From Verrucomicrobiaceae bacterium (GTDB lineage: Bacteria; Verrucomicrobiota; Verrucomicrobiia; Verrucomicrobiales; Akkermansiaceae): a stretch of DNA of 43,832 bases. Below are positions 8,410 through 19,000 of the stretch, piece after piece. The stretch covers positions 1 to 43,832 of the forward strand of contig JAIYDP010000291.1 of assembly GCA_027487435.1 (NCBI GenBank), given 5' to 3'. The number at the start of each line of letters is the position of its first letter. Positions within the stretch are counted from its first letter, which is position 1. A model generated the notes under the pieces. That model did no database searches. It saw only the letters and a program-made list of their open reading frames with translations, and had not been told where the DNA came from. The position numbers and the translations under genes are program-made.

Positions 8410-11025
8410 TTACTCCTCTTCGTTAGAAATATCCACTTCGGGGATTTCTTCGTCTGATGGGGCTGCTTCTGCGGCATCGGTGCTGCTGTCTTCGCCGTCG
8501 GGGATGACTTTGGAGATGTCTTGCAAGGTCTCGCCTTCTTTCATCGAAAGAAGTTTCACGCCTTGGGCGTTACGACCTGTTTCGCGAATGGTGTTGACCT
8601 TGATTCGAATGCTCAAGCCTGTGTTGGTCATGAGCATGAGTTCATCACTTTCTTCCACGGTTACGGCACCGACGACATTGCCAGTTTTTTCCGTTACTTT
8701 CATGGTGATGATACCTTTGCCACCTCGCGATTGCAGGCGGTACTCTTCAAAGGCAGTGCGCTTGCCCAAGCCGTTTTCTGCGGCAACCAATAAGGTGCTG
8801 CCAGGTGTGACGAGAGCTAGACTAACGACCTGATCGGCATCTTCAGGGCGAATGCCCCAAACTCCCGTAGCAGTTCGGCCCATGCTCCGGGCTTGCTCCT
8901 CATGGAAACGGATGCTGATGCCGTGGCGAGTGACCAGAATCACTTCATCGTTACCACTCGTGAGGCGCACACCGATCAATTCATCGCCTTCTTCGAGGTT
9001 GATGGCATTAAGGCCCGCTTTACGGTAATTTCGGTAATCGTTGAGCGGTGTTTTCTTCACCAGACCGACCTTGGTGGCGAAGAGCAGGAAGCCTGCCTCA
9101 TCGCGGAAAGTAATGTCGTTGTTGTTTTCGTCAGTGACGCGTTCGAGGCGGAGCAACGCAGCAATTTTTTCGTCAGGTTGGAGGTTGAGCACATTACGAA
9201 TGCCTCGCCCTTTTGCCGCACGCGAGCCTTCGGGGATGTCATAGACTCGCTCGACATAGACGCGGCCCGTGTTGGTGAAAAACATCAAGTAGTCGTGCGC
9301 TTGCGTCGAGAAGAGGTGTTCAATGAAATCGTCCTCTTGATCCTTAGCGGTGCGGGTTTCCATGCCACGCAGGCCTTTTCCACCACGCGCTTGAACTCGA
9401 AACTCGCTGGCTGGGGTGCGCTTGATGTAACCACGGTGGGTGAGGGTGACGATCATCGAATCATTGGCAATCAAGTCTTCAATAGCAATCTCGCCTTCAT
9501 CGGGAAGGATGGGGCATCGCCGGGGCGTGCCGTATTTTTCACCAACAGCACGAAGCTCTTCCTTGATGATGGTAAGTACGCGAACTTCGCGAGCGATGAT
9601 GTCCATGAAATCGATGATCTCAGCAAGCACGTTGTCGTATTCGCCCTTGATCTTGTCGCGCTCCATGCCGGTGAGTTGATAGAGGCGCAGTTCGAGAATG
9701 GCATTCACCTGACGCTCCGAGAAAATGTAGAGATCTCCCTGAACCGAAGGTTGTGAGCGAATGAGAATGCCCAAACGTTCCGCAGTGTCGACGGGGAAAG
9801 TGTAGGATGCCAATCGCTCACGCGCTTCATCGCGGTTTTTCGATGAGCGAATGATATGAATGAAGTCATCCAAATGCCCGAGTGCTAACAAATAAGCTTC
9901 GAGGTTTTCCGCACGGTCTTCGGCCTTGCGCAAGAGATACTTGGTGCGGCGCACGATGACTTCGCGACGATGCTCGATATAGCAGTCGATGGCATCTTTG
10001 AGCGTGAGCATTTTGGGACGCTTCTCGTGAATCGCTAGCATGTTGATACTGTAAGAAGTATCCATGCTAGTGAGCTTGAAGATCTGATTGGCGACGACCT
10101 GTGGTCGAGCATCGCGCTTCAACTCAATCTCGATGCGTGTTTCTTCATCAGAAAGATCACGCATGCCCGAGATACCAGTAAGCACTTTTTCATTTACGAG
10201 TTCGGCAATACGCTCTTGCAAGGTCGCACGGTTGACTCCATGAGGAACTTCGCGAATGGTAAGAATGCTCTTGCCGCCTTCTTGCTCATCGATCTCGATA
10301 CGGCCACGTAAGCGAACCGAACCACGTCCGGTGCGGAAATATTCCTCAATGCCCTTGAGTCCACGAATTTCGCATTTGCCTGCGAAGTCTGGCCCTTTGA
10401 CGTATTGCATCAATTCCGGCAAGGTGATTTCCGGATTATCAATCTGTGCACAGATCGCGTTGACGATTTCTCGTAGATTATGAGGAGCCAAGTTCGTCGC
10501 CATACCCACGGCAATACCTGTGCCGCCATTCACTAACAAATTTGGAAATGCTGCTGGCAATACGGTAGGCTCTGTGAGTCGCTCGTCATAGTTCGGCACG
10601 AAATCGACGGTGTCTTTTTCAAGATCCTCCATCATCGCCATGCCGAGGTGAGTCAAACGTGCTTCAGTGTATCGCATCGCAGCAGGAGGATCACCTTCCA
10701 CCGAACCGAAGTTGCCTTGGCCATCGATTAAGGTTTCACGCATCGTCCAATGTTGGCCCATATTCACCAAGGTCGGATAAATGACCGCTTCACCGTGAGG
10801 GTGATAGTTTCCCGAGGTATCGCCGCAAATCTTCGCGCACTTGATGTGTTGCTTGCCTGGTGCCAAATTAAGCTCTCGCATGGCGAAAAGAATCCGTCGT
10901 TGGGATGGCTTTAGGCCATCGCGCACATCAGGAAGTGCCCGCGAGATGATAACGGACATCGAATAGTCGAGGAAAGAAGTCGAGAGTTCCTCGGCGACGG
11001 AGATTGGTTTGATATGATCGGACAT
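8410..11025 (-). CDS. gyrA: DNA gyrase subunit A
   Basis: Type IIA topoisomerase breakage-reunion subunit; with GyrB it introduces negative supercoils. The active tyrosine is Y119 in AAMRYTEAR. A GyrA box (QARGGKG) and a second related blade motif (QSRGGKG) mark the C-terminal beta-pinwheel that distinguishes GyrA from ParC. The tail is acidic and ends in EEE. The quinolone region reads HPHGEAVIYP, so the residues equivalent to E. coli S83 and D87 are A80 and P84. I chose ATG at 11025 (871 residues); GTG at 11043, abutting the stop of the four-helix-bundle gene, would add six residues. gyrB lies 0.8 kb upstream with two small genes between, so the two gyrase genes are close but not adjacent. 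Confidence 0.96.
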   Translation of the reverse strand: MSDHIKPISVAEELSTSFLDYSMSVIISRALPDVRDGLKPSQRRILFAMRELNLAPGKQHIKCAKICGDTSGNYHPHGEAVIYPTLVNMGQHWTMRETLIDGQGNFGSVEGDPPAAMRYTEARLTHLGMAMMEDLEKDTVDFVPNYDERLTEPTVLPAAFPNLLVNGGTGIAVGMATNLAPHNLREIVNAICAQIDNPEITLPELMQYVKGPDFAGKCEIRGLKGIEEYFRTGRGSVRLRGRIEIDEQEGGKSILTIREVPHGVNRATLQERIAELVNEKVLTGISGMRDLSDEETRIEIELKRDARPQVVANQIFKLTSMDTSYSINMLAIHEKRPKMLTLKDAIDCYIEHRREVIVRRTKYLLRKAEDRAENLEAYLLALGHLDDFIHIIRSSKNRDEARERLASYTFPVDTAERLGILIRSQPSVQGDLYIFSERQVNAILELRLYQLTGMERDKIKGEYDNVLAEIIDFMDIIAREVRVLTIIKEELRAVGEKYGTPRRCPILPDEGEIAIEDLIANDSMIVTLTHRGYIKRTPASEFRVQARGGKGLRGMETRTAKDQEDDFIEHLFSTQAHDYLMFFTNTGRVYVERVYDIPEGSRAAKGRGIRNVLNLQPDEKIAALLRLERVTDENNNDITFRDEAGFLLFATKVGLVKKTPLNDYRNYRKAGLNAINLEEGDELIGVRLTSGNDEVILVTRHGISIRFHEEQARSMGRTATGVWGIRPEDADQVVSLALVTPGSTLLVAAENGLGKRTAFEEYRLQSRGGKGIITMKVTEKTGNVVGAVTVEESDELMLMTNTGLSIRIKVNTIRETGRNAQGVKLLSMKEGETLQDISKVIPDGEDSSTDAAEAAPSDEEIPEVDISNEEE
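8413..8418 (-). promoter_or_regulatory. ribosome-binding site of the PtuA-like gene, inside gyrA
   Basis: The minus-strand GAGGAG forms the last glutamate codons of gyrA just before its TAA stop, and sits 8 nt upstream of the ATPase ATG. The spacing is ideal, which makes ATG at 8404 the likely start and suggests translational coupling to gyrase synthesis. Confidence 0.75.
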
Positions 11026-11038
11026 ATTGGTAAATTGG

Positions 11039-11458
11039 GTCACTAGTCACTACTAGTGGTGGTTGTGCGTTTTGGGTTAGCGGGTTGGCCTATGGTTTTG
11101 ATGTAGGCGTTCAGGCGTTTTTTGAGAGTGTTGAGTTCGCGATAGAGTTGGCGGGCGGTTGCTTTTTCGATGAGGCCACGATTGGCAGATTTTTCAATCC
11201 AAGTTTGTGTTTCCTCGGCAGAGCCACGGGCGTATTGGCAGAAATGGATATTTTCCTTGTAGTGGTGACGTCCGTAGCCTTCGGCGATATTGGCTGCGAT
11301 GGAATCCACAGCTCTGACGTATTGCTTTCCTACGGTGCCTTTGGTAAAAAAGTCCCAAGTAATCACCACGCTCCAAGCCACCTCCCCGACGCGCATGGCC
11401 TCGCGGTAGATTTCCAGTTTGTTGAAGTCGTTGTTCATGAATACCAGTGACTAGTGAC
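11039..11458. mobile_element. IVS-like element: four-helix-bundle gene between 13-bp inverted repeats
   Basis: GTCACTAGTCACT at 11039-11051 and its exact reverse complement AGTGACTAGTGAC at 11446-11458 bracket one gene almost exactly. The gene's start lies 7 bp inside one repeat and its stop codon lies within the other. Four-helix-bundle (S23) proteins were first described inside intervening sequences of 23S rRNA whose ends pair, so this 420-bp unit looks like the same kind of element placed between protein genes. I see no target duplication. Mobility is inferred. Confidence 0.55.
11043..11438 (-). CDS. four-helix-bundle (23S rRNA IVS / S23-type) protein
   Basis: A 131-residue helical protein. 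The family pattern is clear: an N-terminal KLEIYREAM helix, then VRAVDSIAANIAEGYGR, then a third helix with QYARGSAEETQTWI, then LYRELNTLKKRLNAYI. These are hallmarks of the S23/IVP family, whose members form ring-like pentamers and are related to the accessory Avd protein of diversity-generating retroelements. No reverse transcriptase is present here, so an Avd role is unlikely. The Thr/Ser-rich C-terminus (TTTTSSD) is encoded by the inverted repeat itself, and the TAG stop abuts the alternative GTG start of gyrA. Biochemical function is unknown. Confidence 0.88.
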   Translation of the reverse strand: MNNDFNKLEIYREAMRVGEVAWSVVITWDFFTKGTVGKQYVRAVDSIAANIAEGYGRHHYKENIHFCQYARGSAEETQTWIEKSANRGLIEKATARQLYRELNTLKKRLNAYIKTIGQPANPKRTTTTSSD

Positions 11459-11459
11459 T

Positions 11460-11771
11460 TTAAAACCGAAATACCGTCACGCCCGCGGAAGTGATGGGGC
11501 CATCTGGCGAGACAAAGCCTATGACTCCATCATTCAACCAATTTAACTCGAAATTCATTTCTTGACTGACTTGTCTAGCACAGTCGAGAAGCTCTTTCTT
11601 GGGGATAAAAATGGCATCCACATCCCGGGTGGACTCTCTCGCATTGTAAGAAAGTACCATCGCTGCATCACCGAAAATACAAAGCTCACCATTCACCCCG
11701 CGCTCACGCAACAATTCATCCAAGCGACTCGGAGCTTGAAGAATCTGTTCTTTGGTTAGCTTGTCGTTCAT
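11460..11771 (-). CDS. short nucleotidyltransferase-like protein, probably C-terminally truncated
   Basis: A 103-residue protein resembling the N-terminal part of DUF6036/AbiEii-like nucleotidyltransferases. The pattern ELCIFGDAAMVLSY followed by STRDVDAIF is the usual glycine motif plus DxD metal site. The first motif has Asp where relatives mostly have a second Gly (FGDAAM, not FGGAAM), which may weaken catalysis. Family members commonly continue for 60-90 residues after the final strand; here the frame stops one base before the inverted repeat of the neighbouring element, so that insertion may have cut off the rest. It starts 20 bp after the gyrB stop, in the same direction. It could be an inactive remnant or a minimal antitoxin-type protein. 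Confidence 0.65.
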   Translation of the reverse strand: MNDKLTKEQILQAPSRLDELLRERGVNGELCIFGDAAMVLSYNARESTRDVDAIFIPKKELLDCARQVSQEMNFELNWLNDGVIGFVSPDGPITSAGVTVFRF

Positions 11772-11791
11772 CTATGTCGGCAGTCTAGTAA

Positions 11792-14410
<2,619 letters not shown>

Positions 14411-14420
14411 TCAGCAAGAA

Positions 14421-14867
14421 TCATCCAAAAGATTCATTTCCCAATGATTTCAAAAGCCAAAAAACCGCCACAATGAGTAAGATGACCAAAAAAAGGAACA
14501 CACACATGCGAATGAAATTGCCATGATCTTTTCTCTCTACCTCATCGTGAGATATCGCGTTATCAGCCAAAATCAAACGAGAGGAAACAAACTCAGAACT
14601 GGCCTTTTGTCTCGCAGTTGGAGAATCTTTCCTCACATTCGTGTTCCCTTGGAATGTGCTACTCTTCGCTAATGGTAGCGCGGTTTCACTAACCGAACCT
14701 GTGGTCGTCGGTAGCGGCACAACAGCTAGAGTTTTGATCGCCGGCGCAAGCACAAGTGTGCCACAGCACGGGCAAGGAGCAAAGCTTCCTGCATAGAAGA
14801 TCGGCACTTGCAAGCGAGTGAAACATGACGTGCAAGAAAACCTCAACATGTGCGATTCGATAGGCAT
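14421..14867 (-). CDS. zinc-ribbon protein with C-terminal membrane anchor
   Basis: A small protein of 148 residues, not recognised as a named family. The N-terminus has a likely zinc ribbon: C12/C15 (SCTSC) and C32/C34/C35 (CPCCG). A low-complexity Ser/Thr-rich linker follows, then a single hydrophobic segment near the C-terminus (about residues 122-141, MCVFLFLVILLIVAVFWLL) with a short polar tail. The topology suggests a cytoplasmic zinc ribbon tethered to the inner membrane. An alternative start is the second Met (residue 7), directly before LRFSCTSC. It is upstream of gyrB on the same strand, about 80 bp from the gyrB start. Confidence 0.6.
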   Translation of the reverse strand: MPIESHMLRFSCTSCFTRLQVPIFYAGSFAPCPCCGTLVLAPAIKTLAVVPLPTTTGSVSETALPLAKSSTFQGNTNVRKDSPTARQKASSEFVSSRLILADNAISHDEVERKDHGNFIRMCVFLFLVILLIVAVFWLLKSLGNESFG

Positions 14868-14911
14868 CAGTCCAATTTCCTAGAATGAAAAAAACATCCA
14901 ATATTCGTCGA

Positions 14912-15976
14912 TTACAATTCCAGTAAAGAAATTTGCCACTTCATCAGTGTTTCCGTAGGCTCAATTTCTTTCGCTGCGATAGACTCAGCAGTCGAGCGCG
15001 AAATCAGCAATGCAGGATCGATCTTCAAGCCAGCAGCAACTTGATCACGCTTCGCGAGTAAATCACTGAGAAAACGTTCGAATTCTGCATCTTTTTTACG
15101 TCTCATTACTTTGTATTTCTGCGGCCAATCTGCCTCAGTAGCTGAGTGAGCTTCTGCGAGAGCATTTTCAAAACGTTTCATGCGCTCTGGTCGTGATAAA
15201 TGACGAGGAATCGGTGGAGGATTTCCTTCAGCCATCGTCTCAGCCCAGTCAATCATGTCTTTATTATTCAACACCATGAACGTCGGCTTATCCCAGAGTG
15301 CGGCCTCGGCATCTCTCCAATGCCATAAAGCCTTAAGATAACACAATCCACGTGGTTGCAGACGGCCACTTCCATTGATTCTCCAATAATCATCACGAGT
15401 ATCTACACGAGAAAGGACTTTCTTTCGTGCCGCTTCGCAACTCTCGACAAACCAATCGTATCGACCTAGTTCGAGGAGCTCTTCAACAATACATTCGCCT
15501 AGAGGAAGTAAGTAATTTACGTCGTTGATAGCGTAGTCGAGCATTTTCTCAGTAAGTGGACGCTTACCCCAGTCTGCTTTTTGTGAGGTTTTTTGCAATA
15601 CAACCCCAAACCAATGCTCCACTAGATCAGAAAGACCAAATTTTTTCACACCCAACAACCTCGCCCCAATTTGGGTGTCCCAGACGACTCTAGGCAATTG
15701 GCCAAATTCCCGTTTCAGCATCGTCATATCATAATCGCCCCCGTGCATCCAGACTTCACAGGAGTTCAGATATGTTGCTAAGTCGGCAAGGTCGTCTAAT
15801 GCCAGAGGATCGATCAAAACATTTTGGCCCGCTGCGGAAAGCTGCAAAAGGCACAATGATTCACGATAGCGGTGTAAACTATCAGCCTCTGTATCGATGG
15901 CACAAATCCTTGCATATTGGGAAATCTCTGATAGCAGAGAAGATAGCTTGGATTGTGTGTCGATGATTTGAGGCAT
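14912..15976 (-). CDS. rnd: ribonuclease D
   Basis: 3'-5' exoribonuclease of the DEDD family, used in tRNA 3' maturation; 354 residues. Exo I is IDTEAD (D28, E30). Exo II is the HGGDYDM stretch (H78, D83). Exo III is DYAINDVNYL (Y148, D152), the DEDDy arrangement. The region after residue 200, including KALWHWRDAEA and PRHLSRPERMKR, fits an HRDC-type helical domain. I chose ATG at 15976 because upstream codons of the open frame (to 16033) run through the terminator hairpin of the protease gene, making a longer protein unlikely. No good ribosome-binding site is visible. Confidence 0.9.
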   Translation of the reverse strand: MPQIIDTQSKLSSLLSEISQYARICAIDTEADSLHRYRESLCLLQLSAAGQNVLIDPLALDDLADLATYLNSCEVWMHGGDYDMTMLKREFGQLPRVVWDTQIGARLLGVKKFGLSDLVEHWFGVVLQKTSQKADWGKRPLTEKMLDYAINDVNYLLPLGECIVEELLELGRYDWFVESCEAARKKVLSRVDTRDDYWRINGSGRLQPRGLCYLKALWHWRDAEAALWDKPTFMVLNNKDMIDWAETMAEGNPPPIPRHLSRPERMKRFENALAEAHSATEADWPQKYKVMRRKKDAEFERFLSDLLAKRDQVAAGLKIDPALLISRSTAESIAAKEIEPTETLMKWQISLLEL

Positions 15977-16003
15977 AGGATGCGTGAACCCGCATATTGA
16001 TAA

Positions 16004-16041
16004 GAAAACACCGTGCATGCCAAAAGTAGGCATACACGGTG
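16004..16041 (-). terminator. intrinsic terminator of the S8 protease gene
   Basis: On the minus strand the sequence forms a 13-bp stem with one G-U pair (CACCGTGTATGCC against GGCATGCACGGTG) around a 7-nt loop, followed by TTTTCTT. It lies 23 bp after the protease stop codon and separates that unit from rnd. Confidence 0.85.
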
Positions 16042-16063
16042 AAGGACAGTCAGCCAGATATTG

Positions 16064-19000
16064 TTATTGCAAAATCCAAGATCCAGAAAGAAGTGTAGTT
16101 TTATTGAGTGGAATCGGAAGCCCCTTCAGAGGTGGAAGCTGATTCAACATAAAGAAGCCGTAAGCTTTATTCGTGCTTGGTTCCACTAGCCCGCCGAAAG
16201 AAATGACACGATTGTAAGGAGAAAATGGCTCAATACGATTGGGGTCATTAAGAATCATACGACCAGACACTAATCCATTGCGTGGATTGATTCTGAGTGA
16301 TAAAGAAGACGGATTCGCAACTGCGCCTGCCTGGGGAATGGTAAGTGCACCAAGAGCTCCAAGGGTGATGGTAGTTGTCGGATTCGTCTGCGAAGTTGCA
16401 ATATTTGCGTGAGCAAATGAAATTTCAGCAGTAGTGCCGGGAGTTTTACCCAAGTACGATGTTGTCAACGTAGGAGCAACGTAGAGGCCGCCCGACGTAA
16501 CAAAATTTACGGGAGTCGTAATTCCATACCCTTCACGGTAGATTCTTCCCGTTCTTGGTTCGAATAGAGTCTTAATCGCAAAACCCGATCCGGTGGCAGA
16601 ATTGCCTGTGATGCTTCCATTCGATTGAATGATACCCCGTTTCGAGTGAGTGTGGCTCCAAACAGTATATTGCCCAGCAAATCCAATATCCGATGATGAG
16701 GTGAATCGTTGACCTTCTGCGCTTACGCCACGCGTAGTGGCTTTACCTCTAGCGGAGATAGTTTGACTAAAGTATCCATGTCCTTGTGGAATGGTAAGAT
16801 CTCCCACAGTCGCAGTTTCTAGCGATACACGATGATTGAAGATACCGGGAGTTGGGAAATTCCCCGTTGACCAACCATTACGCCATCCAGTAATGGCGAC
16901 AAGCTCGCTACCGGCTAACGTGAAAGACAGTGAGCCGGTCAAGGTTTGATCAGGCATAAATTCAATGTTAAGCCTGTAAACTACGTTATTGGACGCCACA
17001 ACAACTTGATTGATGGTCGGATTGGCTCCCGAGCTTCCCGCAGCAAAGCCGCGCAAAGGTACTGTGACCCTGCCCATAGATATCGAACCGCTATACGAGC
17101 CATTCGGCATAACTTTTAGTTGAACGATTCCACCCCAGTTATCGTTGACCTCCCCAGCTCGGCTAATGATGCCAGTATAGTCTCCTTGCAAGGTGCTCAC
17201 TAAAGGATCAATGACCATTGTGAAATCAGTTGATGTGACACCCCAAGGATTGGTAGCGGTAATCTTCACGTTGTAGGTGCCAGGAACACTGCTACTTCCC
17301 GAGATGACTCCAGTCTTGCTATCGATCGACATACCACGTGGAAGGCCTTTTGCCGTGAACGAAACTGCGTAAGTCGAAGCAACAGGAATGCTAATGGTTG
17401 AGGAACTACGCAGGTTGACGTTGGCTGGTTTCGTAACCTCAGGAATGGGTGCTACGGATCCCTCACCCGTAATCGACACATAAGAAAGTCCCGTCTCTGC
17501 AGTTGACTGAATACTCAACACTGCTGCAAACTTCCTCGCACTGTCGGGGCTAAATGTGACATCAAAAGAACGAGTCGCTCCAGGAAGAACCATACCCGAG
17601 AAGCTGCCTGAGAAGACTTCCTCATCAACGAAGGAAACTTTATCAACAAACATAGGGTTTCCACCTGTGTTGGAAATATGGAACGTGCGTGTATAGTCGT
17701 TGCCAACTACCTGCGTTCCGAAGTCAAATCCATCTGGATTAGAGATAGAAATGGAACTTGGAACTTCGCTTGGCAAAGCACTGCCTGTGAGCGTCAAACG
17801 AAGATTGCGTAGAATCATTCCCAATGGCACGATCATACCTTGAGGCGTAACGTAGTAATTAGGTGTAGAGTCTGCTACGCGCACGCGCCACACACCTGTG
17901 CCGTTCGCGCCCTTGCTGCTCACACCCCAATGTCGAACCGTCGTAAGCTGCGATCCATTTGGCACCTCTTCTGGTATCGGGCCAAATACTTGTCCCTCAT
18001 TGCTCAAATCCCCGTAATGCATAATACTAACGGAGCCGTCTGGTGCCGTAATTTCAATGTCCATATCAGGAACAAAATCATATTGCAGTCCAGGCACTAA
18101 TTCGGTGATATTATCATCATCGTCTTCGTCCAAAGCGTCAGGAACATGAGGAAAATCAAGAGTTACATGCTCGACTCGCATAGTAGGGTCTGCCGTGAAA
18201 TCAAAAACGATTTCGGCACCCCCGCTGTAAATTGCTTCAAATCTACGAGCAATCGTTCGTGTCAAAGTAGAATCATCCCCAAGTGACAGCCAATCACGTG
18301 CCATTTTCACAGCAGCTCCGGCATCGATTCTTCCACCACCATAATCATGGTGATGTTTGATGGGAGGCAAATCGGAACGGTAACCGTCACGAAGCACCCA
18401 GCCTCTTGGATCGAGATCTTGGCGTACAGCCGTACGCATGAGAATCTCTTTGATATCACGTGTCGTGAGATTCGGGTTTGCCTGAAGCATTAGCGCGATG
18501 CATCCAGACACCAGAGGGCAGGCAGACGATGTTCCACTGAAGGTGTTCGTGTAGGACGAATCACTCAATTCACCAGGATTAAGTCCCGTATTGTATCCAA
18601 GAGTTCCCGTCCTGTCCGTAGTAGCGACATGACTTTGGTCGCTATTGCCTGACGATGATCCGATCACCATGTGCGGACCGAAATCGGAATACGAGGTATG
18701 ACCACCACGGTTGCTCAGTGCCACCACTGGTATCACATAGTGCGAGTTCATCCAACCGGATTTGATCGATTGATTGCCTGCGCCTCTTGAGTTGCCAGCG
18801 GATTTCGTAATGACCGTGCCCAAACCACCACGTCCATCGGTTCCTGCATCTTCAATCGAATCCATGAAGACGCCAGAGTCATCAGAAAAGCCATAAGGAG
18901 TTTGTCTGCCCCAGCTATTATTCTTAATGTGAGTGCGAAATGATTCCCAGCTTTGAGAGAGTCCTTGAATCTCGTCACCATTGACACCGGCCAAGTTACC

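Noticed and set aside
8893..9756. 287-codon plus-strand frame
   Set aside because: It is antisense to gyrA, has no recognisable domain, and gyrA is clearly intact.
11043..11438. Avd accessory gene of a diversity-generating retroelement
   Set aside because: No reverse transcriptase, template repeat or variable-repeat gene is nearby; a stand-alone S23-type gene fits better.
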